Under the pieces are notes generated by a model. It was not told where the DNA came from. It saw nothing but the letters and a program-made list of their open reading frames with translations, and did not search any database. This document shows positions 1 through 6,429 of a stretch of 7,484 nt of DNA, piece by piece. Numbering within the stretch: position 1 is the first letter of the stretch; every line of letters starts with the position of its first letter. Both the position numbers and the translations under genes were made by a program. The stretch comes from JABFRJ01 sp964389095 (lineage in GTDB: Bacteria > Pseudomonadota > Alphaproteobacteria > Rhizobiales > Hyphomicrobiaceae), in NCBI GenBank assembly GCA_964389095.1, contig CAYMEB010000234.1, forward strand, positions 1 to 7,484, read 5' to 3'.

Positions 1-54
1 CCGTGATGCAAAATCTCTCCGGCCCGCCGCTGCAAAATCACTCCGGCGTTGACA
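1..54. mobile_element. Terminal end of an IS21-family-like insertion sequence (partial)
   Basis: Seen: two copies of a 16-bp motif (GCAAAATCWCTCCGGC), at 9-24 and 32-47, lie 23 bp apart and differ at one base. Read on the minus strand, the unit nearest the junction starts TGTCAACGCCGGAGTG at position 54 and so begins with the 5'-TG dinucleotide. Known: IS21-family elements (istA/istB) end in 5'-TG...CA-3' and carry several internal copies of a terminal repeat for transposase binding. Inferred: positions 1-54 are one end of such an element, with the rest lying beyond the left edge. A contig that starts inside an IS is common, because multicopy elements break assemblies. No transposase coding sequence is visible here, so the family call rests on the terminal repeats only. 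Confidence 0.5.
9..47. repeat. Two direct copies of a 16-bp IS-terminal repeat
   Basis: The copies at 9-24 and 32-47 match at 15 of 16 positions; the difference is T versus A in the middle of the motif. They are in the same orientation. Their position next to a TG terminus fits transposase-binding repeats of an IS21-type end. Confidence 0.75.
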
Positions 55-127
55 TGCGGGCTTGGTAGATGCCGTTACGACGGAAAAGCAGCACCTTGCC
101 GTCGTGTTTGCGGATTGGATCATCCAT
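55..127 (-). pseudogene. N-terminal fragment of a probable tyrosine recombinase/integrase, cut by the IS end
   Basis: Seen: a minus-strand ATG at 127-125, preceded directly by an in-frame TAG, opens a frame that runs 24 codons before entering the IS terminus in codon 25. It then meets a stop at 40-38 inside the IS. The peptide starts MDDPIRKHDGK and continues VLLFRRNGIYQAR. Known: many phage- and ICE-type tyrosine recombinases of alphaproteobacteria begin with a short strand pattern of the form 'LxxRxxxYxAR' before the SAM-like core-binding domain. Inferred: this is the start of an integrase gene disrupted by the IS. The catalytic domain is not present in the window. The stretch is too short for certainty and could be another DNA-binding protein or chance. 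No strong Shine-Dalgarno sequence is seen before the ATG. Confidence 0.35.
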
Positions 128-167
128 CTATCGAGCGCCTGCAGATCACCGCTTGATTGTGATAGGA

Positions 168-262
168 AGTCTAGGCTGAGACTGATGAACGGTGTCTAGG
201 TTTTGCCTAGGTTTTCCAGTGCTTTTCATGCGTGTACAGGTTTTGCGCAGGTCTATTTTGCG
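168..262. repeat. Cluster of short repeats, [C/T]AGGTTTTG, with 11-bp spacing
   Basis: Seen: AGGTTTTG-like units start at 198, 209, 238 and 249 (the last is interrupted: AGGTCTATTTTG). They form two pairs, each with 11-bp spacing and 40 bp between pairs. GTCTAGG also occurs at 169-175 and 194-200, and a small inverted repeat AGTCT/AGACT spans 168-183. Base composition here is clearly AT-richer than in the coding DNA to the right. Inferred: spacing of about one helical turn suggests repeated binding of one protein. Just upstream of an integrase-like start, arm-type recombinase sites or an autoregulatory operator are reasonable guesses; plasmid iterons are an alternative. None is proven. Confidence 0.4.
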
Positions 263-305
263 TTTTTGTGCGCTCTAAGTTATTGAAAAACAAGAGAAAA
301 GAAAG

Positions 306-1226
306 GACCCGTGGCAGTTCCATTTCTACGACGGAGGCGGGCTGGACCTCGCTTTTCTCGGGCTTGCGCAGGCCGACAAGAGCGGTAACCTGAACGTCTC
401 GCGCTTCGGCTCGCGACTCGCAGGTGCCGGCGGCTTCATCAACATTTCCCAGAACGCCAAGTCCGTGGTGTTCGTCGGCACCTTCACCGCCGGACAACTC
501 GAACTGTCGATCCTGGACGGCAAGATCGCACTGACCCGCGACGACGGCGCCATCAAGTTCGTCGATCAGGTCGAGCACCGCACATTCGCCGGCGCTTATG
601 CGATCTCGCGAGGCCAACCTGTACTTTATGTGACGGAACGCGCCGTGTTCCGCCTGACCTCCGATGGCCTGGAACTCGTCGAAGTCGCTCCTGGCATCGA
701 CATCAAGCGTGACGTCGTCGCGCGGATGGCATTCCGCCCGATCGTGCACGCACCCAAACTGATGGATGCAGCGATCTTCTCACCCGAGCTGATGGGCCTG
801 CGCGCGCGCATGCTCGGCGTGCCGCTCGAGCAACGCTTCAGCTACGATGCCGGCCAGAACATCTTCTTCGTCAATTTCGAGCACCTGTCGATCCGCAGCA
901 CTGCCGACATCGAGGCGATCCGTGTGGAGTTCGAGCGTGCGCTGGCCCCGATCGGTCACAAGGTCTATGCGGTCGTGAATTACGACGGGTTCGCTATCTC
1001 GACCGATCTCATCGACGATTACACCCGCATGGTCGACGGCATCGTCCGCCGCCACTACCTGGACGTCACACGCTACACGACGTCCGGCTTCCTCAGGATG
1101 AAGCTCGGCGATTCGCTCGCAGGGCGAGGGCTGGCTCCCCACATCTACGTCAGCGCCGAGGAGGCGCGCGCGCATCTGGGCGAAGGCGAGAAGGATCTTC
1201 GGCCACCTCGACGGAGAAAACCCTGA
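306..1226 (+). pseudogene. 5'-truncated acyl-CoA:acetate/3-ketoacid (propionate-type) CoA-transferase remnant
   Basis: Seen: the frame is open from a TAA at 276 to the TGA at 1224-1226. Family-like sequence starts at about 306 with DPWQFHFYDGGGLDLAFLG, then GGFINISQ, GTFTAG, YVTERAVF and APGID. A C-terminal extension of about 140 residues follows. Known: this order matches the second half of COG4670 CoA-transferases (YdiF/Pct type), which swap CoA between acyl-CoAs and acetate through a glutamyl-CoA intermediate; the long bacterial form carries such an extension. The catalytic Glu lies roughly 35 residues before the FYDGGG motif in this family, so it is missing here, as is the whole N-terminal domain. 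No ATG or good ribosome site exists upstream; the first usable start is a GTG at 465, inside the domain. Inferred: a non-functional remnant, cut at about 300 by the AT-rich segment to its left. An assembly chimera is possible. Confidence 0.8.
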
Positions 1227-1398
1227 TCGGGCCGTTCTCCGGCGTGCGCGATGGCCTGGGCGGAGTGCCGCGTCGTTCCGCCCGTACGTCCCCGGCGCGA
1301 GCGGCGGCAATTCACGACGGCCGAGCCGTCCGTCCATTTCGGCACATTGCAGTGTGCATCGCGGCGGTCCAAGGTCTCGGCCACCACCCAACCGAAGC

Positions 1399-1402
1399 AA
1401 GG
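1399..1402 (+). promoter_or_regulatory. Ribosome binding site deciding the thioesterase start
   Basis: AAGG sits 6 nt before the ATG at 1409. The frame is open back to about 1244, but the upstream part reads as low-complexity GC-rich sequence with no family match, so this site supports 1409 as the start. Confidence 0.5.
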
Positions 1403-1408
1403 CTGCGC

Positions 1409-1849
1409 ATGTCCGAAGTTCAACGCCCGTCGTTCGTTCATTCCCGCCCGGTCCGGATCGCGTGGGGAGACTGCGACCCCGCGCAGATCGTGTTCTTTCC
1501 CCGCTATTACGAAATGTTCGACGCCTCGACTCAGGAACTGTTCCGGGCGGCGCTGGGCGAGCCGAAGATCAAGTGGGTCAAGAGGTTCGGCATCATCGGC
1601 ATCCCGCTGGTGGAGACCAGGGCACGCTACTTCATTCCCTCCTACTACGGCGACGATGTCGTGATCGAAAGCCGCGTCCTGGCTTTCCGGCGCTCCAGCT
1701 TCGATGTCGAGCACCGCCTCATGAAGGAGGGCAAACTTGCGGTGGAAGGCTTCGAGACCAGGGTCTGGGCCGGCCCAGATGCCTCCCGCCCCAGCGGCAT
1801 CGCCTCGCGCCAGATCCCGGATGCGGTGCTCGCGGCGTTCAACCGTTGA
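1409..1849 (+). CDS. Acyl-CoA thioesterase, 4-hydroxybenzoyl-CoA thioesterase-like hotdog protein
   Basis: The product has 146 residues, the usual size for a single-hotdog 4-HBT thioesterase that hydrolyses an acyl- or aroyl-CoA to the free acid and CoA in the cytoplasm. Seen: residues 19-38 carry W-GDCDPAQIVFFPRYY, the signature loop and start of the hotdog helix. D23 aligns with the catalytic Asp17 of Pseudomonas 4-hydroxybenzoyl-CoA thioesterase. A second match is GIIGIPLVE (61-69) followed by YYGDDVVIES (79-88), against GIVGTPIV and SYDDVLTIET in that enzyme. ATG 1409 is chosen over in-frame starts back to 1244 because homology begins at once and a ribosome site precedes it. It follows the CoA-transferase remnant by 182 bp, so the two may once have served one acyl-CoA pathway; that is inference. 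The true substrate cannot be read from sequence. Confidence in the family is high. Confidence 0.88.
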   Translation: MSEVQRPSFVHSRPVRIAWGDCDPAQIVFFPRYYEMFDASTQELFRAALGEPKIKWVKRFGIIGIPLVETRARYFIPSYYGDDVVIESRVLAFRRSSFDVEHRLMKEGKLAVEGFETRVWAGPDASRPSGIASRQIPDAVLAAFNR

Positions 1850-2028
1850 CGCCATGAGGGCGGACGCCGACCGGGGACTGGCGCGCTCGGACGTGAACGT
1901 TCATAGAACCCGCAGACTGTCGCGCGCAGAAGACGGTTTGCGGGGCAGGGCAAATCCAGTTATCTGCTCGCGCTGACAGAATTTCGCTCGGGCTGCGGCC
2001 CAACGCCGGATGTGAGCCTCAGACCCCT

Positions 2029-3345
2029 GTGAAACTCGACCTGTTCATGAATGAACCGCTCAAACTCGGTATTGCCGGCCTCGGGACAGTCGGCGGCGGG
2101 CTACTGCACCTGCTGGAAACGCACGGCTCGCGGCTGAGCGATCAGGCCGGCCGGCCGATCAAGGTGGTGGCGGTCAGCGCGCGCAACCGCACCAAGGATC
2201 GCGGCATTCAGCTCGCAGGCTTCCGCTGGGTGGACGACCCGGTGAAACTCGCCGCCGATCCGGGCATCGACTGCTTCGTGGAACTGATCGGCGGAGAGGA
2301 CGGGGTCGCCAAGAAGGCGGTGGAAACCGCGCTTGCGGCCAAGAAGCACGTCGTCACCGCAAACAAGGCCCTGCTCGCAAAGCATGGCAACGAACTTTGC
2401 CGGATCGCGGAGAAGAACAGCATCGCCCTCAATTTCGAGGCGGCTGTCGCGGGTGGCATTCCTGCCATCAAGATGCTTCGGGAGTCCTTGAGCGGAAACC
2501 AGGTCCGCCGCGTCTACGGCATTCTCAACGGCACCTGCAATTACATCCTGACGAAGATGCAGGAAGAGCGCCGGCCGTTCGCGGATGTTCTGAAGGAGGC
2601 CCAGGCGAAAGGCTACGCGGAAGCGGACCCGACCTTCGACATCGGCGGCTTCGACACCGCCCACAAGCTCTCGCTTCTGACGGCGCTCGCATTCGGAACG
2701 AAGGTGGCATTCGACCAGATCCACATCGAGGGGATCCAGTCCATCACGGACGCCGATATCGAAGCCGCCGACGAACTGGGCTACCGCATCAAGCTGCTCG
2801 GCGTCGCCATGCAGACCGATACCGGCATCGAGCAGCGCGTCCATCCCGCCATGCTGCCCAAAGACACGGCGATCGCGGAGGTCGCGGGCGTGACCAACGC
2901 AGTTGCCGTGGACGCCGACTTCGCCGGAAATCTCCTCCTGGTCGGCCCAGGGGCTGGCGCCAAGCCCACCGCCTCCTCGGTCGCCAGCGACCTCGCCGAC
3001 ATCGCGTCAGGCTTCGTCCTGCCGCCCTTCGGCGTGCCCTCGTCCAAACAGAAGCCTTTCAAGCGGGCCCGCCTCGGCCAGCATCAGGGCGCCTACTATG
3101 TCCGCCTGAACGCGTTCGATCGCCCAGGCGTCATGGCCTCCATCACGCGGCGAATGGCCGAGCGCGACGTGTCATTGGAGAGCATCGTCCAGAAAAGCCC
3201 GAGGACGACGGTCGGCGCCCAGGCCCGCGTCGTCATCATCACCCACGCGACCACGGAAGAAGCCATCCGCAAAGCTCTCGATGCCATAGAGACGGATGGA
3301 AAGGTCGCGGACAAGCCGCAGATGATCCGTATCGAAGCGCTGTGA
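2029..3345 (+). CDS. hom: Homoserine dehydrogenase with C-terminal ACT domain
   Basis: Reduces L-aspartate-4-semialdehyde to L-homoserine with NAD(P)H, at the threonine/methionine branch of aspartate metabolism, in the cytoplasm. Seen (438 aa): Rossmann motif G17-L-G19-T-V-G22; TANKALLAKHG around 110-120 with the conserved K113; the family signature AKGYAEADPTFDIGGFDTAHK at about 193-213, with D209 and K213 matching the catalytic Asp/Lys pair (Asp219/Lys223 of the yeast enzyme); and an ACT domain from about 354 (YYVRLNAFDRPGVMASI). The ACT domain commonly mediates threonine feedback inhibition, which is inference here. The start is uncertain: GTG 2029 gives nine extra residues before the family's usual beginning, while ATG 2047 (MNEPLKLGIAG) gives 432 aa; neither has a clear Shine-Dalgarno site. 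A very weak promoter-like pair (TTGCGG, 17 nt, TATCTG) lies at 1938-1966. It is followed 35 bp later by glpX, probably in one operon. Confidence 0.95.
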   Translation: MKLDLFMNEPLKLGIAGLGTVGGGLLHLLETHGSRLSDQAGRPIKVVAVSARNRTKDRGIQLAGFRWVDDPVKLAADPGIDCFVELIGGEDGVAKKAVETALAAKKHVVTANKALLAKHGNELCRIAEKNSIALNFEAAVAGGIPAIKMLRESLSGNQVRRVYGILNGTCNYILTKMQEERRPFADVLKEAQAKGYAEADPTFDIGGFDTAHKLSLLTALAFGTKVAFDQIHIEGIQSITDADIEAADELGYRIKLLGVAMQTDTGIEQRVHPAMLPKDTAIAEVAGVTNAVAVDADFAGNLLLVGPGAGAKPTASSVASDLADIASGFVLPPFGVPSSKQKPFKRARLGQHQGAYYVRLNAFDRPGVMASITRRMAERDVSLESIVQKSPRTTVGAQARVVIITHATTEEAIRKALDAIETDGKVADKPQMIRIEAL

Positions 3346-3368
3346 CGCGGCCTGCCGCGCTCGGCCTT

Positions 3369-3375
3369 GGGAGGA
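3369..3375 (+). promoter_or_regulatory. Strong Shine-Dalgarno site of glpX
   Basis: GGGAGGA lies 5 nt before the ATG at 3381. It fixes the glpX start inside a frame that is open much further upstream through hom, and contrasts with the absence of such a site before hom. Confidence 0.8.
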
Positions 3376-3380
3376 ACGAC

Positions 3381-4370
3381 ATGAGCCAATCGATGAAGCA
3401 CACGGGCCTGGATCGCGCGCTCTCGATCGAAATCGCCCGCGTTACGGAGGCCGCCGCGATCGCGTCTGCGCGTTGGCGCGGCCGTGGCGACAAGAACTCG
3501 GCCGACGCTGCCGCGGTCAAGGCGATGCGCGACGAACTTGCCAAGGTCAACATCCGTGGTCGCGTGGTCATCGGCGAAGGCGAGATGGACGAAGCACCGA
3601 TGCTCTACATCGGTGAAGAGCTCGGAACCGGCTCGGGCCCGGAGGTCGATATCGCCGTCGACCCGCTGGAAGGCACCACGATCTGCGCCGAGGCGGAACC
3701 CAACGCTCTCGCTGTCATCGCGATCGCCGAGCGCGGCGGCCTGCTCAATGCGCCCGACATGTACATGGACAAGATTGCCATCGGGCCCGGCTATCCCGAC
3801 GGCATCATCGACCTCGATGCCTCGCCCGGGGACAACATCCGCAGGCTTGCCGCAGCCAAGGGTGTGGCCGTGGATCAGATTACCGTCTGCATGCTGGGCC
3901 GCCCGCGACACGAGAAGCTGCTCAAAGCCGTGCGTGATGCCGGCGCTTCGGTTCGTCTCATCCGCGACGGCGACATCGCCGGCGTGATCTGGTGCACCGA
4001 TCCGGCGCAGACCGGCATCGACATGTACATGGGTTCGGGCGGCGCACCGGAAGGCGTTCTCGCTGCCGCAGCGCTACGCTGCATCGGCGGCCAGATGCAG
4101 GGCCGGCTCATGCCACTCAAGAAAGAGGAGGAAGAGCGCGCGCTTGCGATGGGCATCAAGAATATCCGCCGCAAGTACACGATGCAGGAAATGGCGTCGG
4201 GCGACGTCATCTTCTCCGCGACGGGCGTGACCGACGGATCGCTCCTGGACGGCGTGCACTTCCGAAGCGGCGAAGCGGAGACCGAGACGGTGGTCATGCG
4301 CGCCCGTACCGGCACAGTCCGCCGCATCAAGACGACGTTCAGGAACATACAGACCAAGGCGCTGGTCTGA
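3381..4370 (+). CDS. glpX: Fructose-1,6-bisphosphatase class II
   Basis: Hydrolyses fructose 1,6-bisphosphate to fructose 6-phosphate with a divalent metal, for gluconeogenesis and, in autotrophs, the Calvin cycle. Seen (329 aa, normal length): GDKNSAD (36-42), IGEGEMDEAPMLYIGEE (64-80), the Li-sensitive phosphatase motif DPLEGTT (94-100), NAPDMYM (123-129), GGAPEGVLAA (220-229) and FSATGVTDG (278-286). D42, E66, D94, E97, T99 and E224 align with E. coli GlpX Asp33, Glu57, Asp85, Glu88, Thr90 and Glu213, so the active site looks intact. The ATG is fixed by a strong ribosome site. It lies 35 bp after hom, in the same direction, with no terminator between, so they are likely co-transcribed. In several alphaproteobacteria recJ follows hom-glpX; here the next gene is convergent instead. 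Some alphaproteobacterial homologues are annotated as bifunctional with sedoheptulose-1,7-bisphosphatase, which sequence cannot settle. Confidence 0.96.
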   Translation: MSQSMKHTGLDRALSIEIARVTEAAAIASARWRGRGDKNSADAAAVKAMRDELAKVNIRGRVVIGEGEMDEAPMLYIGEELGTGSGPEVDIAVDPLEGTTICAEAEPNALAVIAIAERGGLLNAPDMYMDKIAIGPGYPDGIIDLDASPGDNIRRLAAAKGVAVDQITVCMLGRPRHEKLLKAVRDAGASVRLIRDGDIAGVIWCTDPAQTGIDMYMGSGGAPEGVLAAAALRCIGGQMQGRLMPLKKEEEERALAMGIKNIRRKYTMQEMASGDVIFSATGVTDGSLLDGVHFRSGEAETETVVMRARTGTVRRIKTTFRNIQTKALV

Positions 4371-4392
4371 CGGGCCCGCGTTCGAGCACACG

Positions 4393-4440
4393 GCCGCCGC
4401 TGGACAGCACGAGGCGTGCTGGCGCGCGCGACACGGCGGC
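4393..4440. terminator. Nested hairpin between convergent glpX and the EAL gene
   Basis: Seen: an outer perfect 7-bp inverted repeat GCCGCCG (4393-4399) / CGGCGGC (4434-4440) encloses an inner perfect 7-bp stem CAGCACG (4405-4411) / CGTGCTG (4415-4421) with a 3-nt loop. It lies 22 bp after the glpX stop and 12 bp from the stop of the opposing gene. There is no T-run on either side. Inferred: a bidirectional transcription stop or 3'-end stabilising structure for the convergent pair. Lack of a U-tract lowers confidence in intrinsic termination. Confidence 0.45.
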
Positions 4441-4452
4441 TCGGTCCCAGCG

Positions 4453-6309
4453 CTAGTTCTGCGCTTGCGCAGCCGGCTCGCTTACGGGATCGGCGTAGTT
4501 CTCTGCTGCGAACGGTTCGCCGCAGAAGTAGCCCTGCATGTAGGTGATGCCTGCTTCCCGCAGGAGTTCAACGGTCGCAGCGTCCTGCACCCACTCCGCG
4601 ACGGTTTCCATGCCGAAGGTCTGCGCCAGATCGCGCAAGGCTCTGATGAATACGAGGTCCGTTCCGGCGCTCGCCAGGTTCTTGATGAAAGCTCCGTCGA
4701 TCTTGACCATGTCGACATCGAGCAGCTTGAGGTTCCGGAAGCTCGTGTAGCCGGCGCCGAAGTCGTCGATGGCCACCTTGCATCCGAGTTCCTTCAGCGC
4801 GTCCACGAAAGCGATCGTCTGGTCGATGTCGTTGATCGCCGCGGTCTCGGTGATCTCGATCGTCAGCCGGTTGGTCAGCGCCTTCTTGCCGCCGGTCAGC
4901 TTGTGCAGGGCAACCAGCCATTCGTGGTCGTTGGGGGTCAATCCGGAAACGTTGAGTGCAAGAGACAGCCGCGGGTGTCGCTTGAGCAGCGCGACGGTCA
5001 ACTCCAGTGTCCGCCGGTCGATCAGGCGGGCCATGCCCAGCTGTTCGGCGACCTTGATGAACTCGCCCGCCGACGCGAGCTGTCCATCCGGCATGGCCAT
5101 GCGCAGCAGGCACTCGTAATGCTTCGTCTCGCCGCTGACGATGTTCACGATGGGTTGCAGCGCCAGACGCATGCGCCCGTCTTCGAGGGCGCTGGCCACG
5201 TCGTCCGAGATCGCCATGTTCCGGCGGCGAACGCTTTCCTGGTTCGGCCGCGGCTCATAGGCGATGAAACAATCGAAGCGCTTCTGCTTGGCGGCATCGA
5301 GCGCCTGGAGCGCGTTAGAGATCGCGTCTTGGACGGTCGCGGCCTGATCCGGGATCAAGACGCCACCGATCGATACGTTGGCGACGACGGAGCAGCGCGA
5401 GGTCACGATCGAGAGTTCGCGTACAGCGCGAATGAAACGGTCCGCGGCGATCCGCATCGCACCGGGACCGCAATCATTCAGCACGATGCCGAACTTGTTG
5501 GAGGAGTAGCGGCCCATCGTATCGCCGCCGCGCAACCGCGACTTCACCGTGCGCGCGACCGCAGCGATCACTTCGTCGCCGGTGTCGAAGCCGAACGTAT
5601 CGTTGATCATCGACAGATTGGTGATCGCCACCATCAGGAATGCGCAGGTCTGGCGGTTGCGCTCGGCGCGGTCCGTCAGCGTGCGAAGAGCCTCGGTCAG
5701 CCTCAGTCGATTGAGCTGACCCGTCAGCTCGTCATGGTCGGAATGATAGAGCGCGGCTTGCGCCTCGCCCGAGGCATCTGGATTGACGCGCAAGACGCCG
5801 CGGGCGCGCAGCGGGCGTCCATCGGGGCCGGGCCACCAGCGGCCGTGATCCTCGATCCAAAGCACCTTGTCGCTGCGGCGACCGCCCGGCATGAACTTGT
5901 AGCGAAGCCGATATGGCGTGCCGACGCTGGACACATCGGACTGGGCGCCCGCGATGGCCGAATGACGCCGGCCGGCATGTTCCGGGGCGATCAGGAATTC
6001 GAAGCCGTGACCGGTGGCGACCTGCGCGGGGTCCGGCACACCCAGAACGTGGGTGGCGTTGCTCTCCCACTGGATGGCATCGCTCTCGAGTTCCCACAGA
6101 TAGGCGGTCTCGCGGACAGCCGACAGGATTCCCACGAGATCCAGGGTGTCGCTCTCGATGGGAACCTCCCGCGGTTCCGCCGACTGGGACGACAGCGCCT
6201 CGCCCTCCGTACGTGCGGCAACCGACGGGCCACGATCCAACGCATAGCTCACGGCGCGAACATCCAAAAAAATCGGCCCTTCGCACGAGCCGCCCCAGCC
6301 TCGGCCCAA
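4453..6309 (-). CDS. PAS-GGDEF(degenerate)-EAL protein, probable c-di-GMP phosphodiesterase
   Basis: Likely breaks down or senses the second messenger c-di-GMP in the cytoplasm; I see no membrane segment or signal peptide. Seen, numbering the 618-aa form: a PAS-like region (about 57-185), a GGDEF fold (about 190-352) starting HDELTGQLNR, and an EAL domain (about 370-605). The GGDEF signature is replaced by SSNKF (269-273), so cyclase activity is not expected. In the EAL domain, E399 (as ECLLR), N453, E485, E488, D515-D516, K536, D538, E572 and Q592 match the usual metal and substrate ligands. However, A of EAL is C400 and the usual EGVE motif reads EWVQ (572-575). Known: degenerate GGDEF domains may bind GTP and control the attached EAL domain. 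The TTG at 6309 is the longest start; GTG 6252 (599 aa) is at least as plausible, since GGAG touches the TTG with no spacer and GGA lies about 10 nt before the GTG. The PAS ligand and target process are unknown. Confidence 0.9.
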   Translation of the reverse strand: MGRGWGGSCEGPIFLDVRAVSYALDRGPSVAARTEGEALSSQSAEPREVPIESDTLDLVGILSAVRETAYLWELESDAIQWESNATHVLGVPDPAQVATGHGFEFLIAPEHAGRRHSAIAGAQSDVSSVGTPYRLRYKFMPGGRRSDKVLWIEDHGRWWPGPDGRPLRARGVLRVNPDASGEAQAALYHSDHDELTGQLNRLRLTEALRTLTDRAERNRQTCAFLMVAITNLSMINDTFGFDTGDEVIAAVARTVKSRLRGGDTMGRYSSNKFGIVLNDCGPGAMRIAADRFIRAVRELSIVTSRCSVVANVSIGGVLIPDQAATVQDAISNALQALDAAKQKRFDCFIAYEPRPNQESVRRRNMAISDDVASALEDGRMRLALQPIVNIVSGETKHYECLLRMAMPDGQLASAGEFIKVAEQLGMARLIDRRTLELTVALLKRHPRLSLALNVSGLTPNDHEWLVALHKLTGGKKALTNRLTIEITETAAINDIDQTIAFVDALKELGCKVAIDDFGAGYTSFRNLKLLDVDMVKIDGAFIKNLASAGTDLVFIRALRDLAQTFGMETVAEWVQDAATVELLREAGITYMQGYFCGEPFAAENYADPVSEPAAQAQN

Positions 6310-6366
6310 CTCCGAGGCGGAAGAAAAGTACGATCAAATCCCTAACAAGATGTCTAAGAACGCTTA

Positions 6367-6393
6367 AGGCCGAACCCTTGCAGGGTCCGGCCT
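6367..6393 (-). terminator. Candidate terminator hairpin downstream of the membrane protein gene
   Basis: Seen: AGGCCG (6367-6372) pairs with CGGCCT (6388-6393) and, after one A/C mismatch, ACCCT (6374-6378) pairs with AGGGT (6382-6386) around a 3-nt loop TGC. It lies 36 bp beyond the stop of the minus-strand gene ending at 6430. On the minus strand it is followed by TAAGCGTTCTT, a weak T-rich stretch. It lies between two genes read in the same direction, so it probably separates their transcripts. Confidence 0.55.
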
Positions 6394-6429
6394 CGCGCAA
6401 GATCCAAACCGTCCTTCCGGAGAGGACGC

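Noticed and set aside
1244..1408. Extra 55 N-terminal residues for the thioesterase
   Set aside because: No family match and no ribosome site; hotdog homology and AAGG support ATG 1409.
780..1855. Minus-strand open frames opposite the CoA-transferase remnant and thioesterase
   Set aside because: They carry no recognisable motifs, and the plus strand shows clear family signatures over the same bases.
1850..1862. Short CGCC/GGCG stem after the thioesterase stop
   Set aside because: Only four base pairs and no T-run; expected often by chance at this GC content.
1850..2028. Possible SAM riboswitch upstream of hom
   Set aside because: Methionine-pathway genes in alphaproteobacteria can carry SAM-II elements, but the conserved GATAAA and GCTAAA-type core was not found in this spacer.
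2397..3380. Upstream extension of the glpX frame through hom
   Set aside because: The extension is Arg/Pro/His-rich and lies in a shifted frame over the hom coding sequence. The strong ribosome site and family start at 3381 settle the real start, so this is not a fusion protein.
4465..6345. A 626-codon plus-strand open frame opposite the EAL gene
   Set aside because: It mirrors the EAL-domain gene in high-GC DNA, has no recognisable domain and an Arg/Asp/Val-rich composition typical of antisense shadow frames, while the minus strand has clear PAS, GGDEF and EAL motifs.
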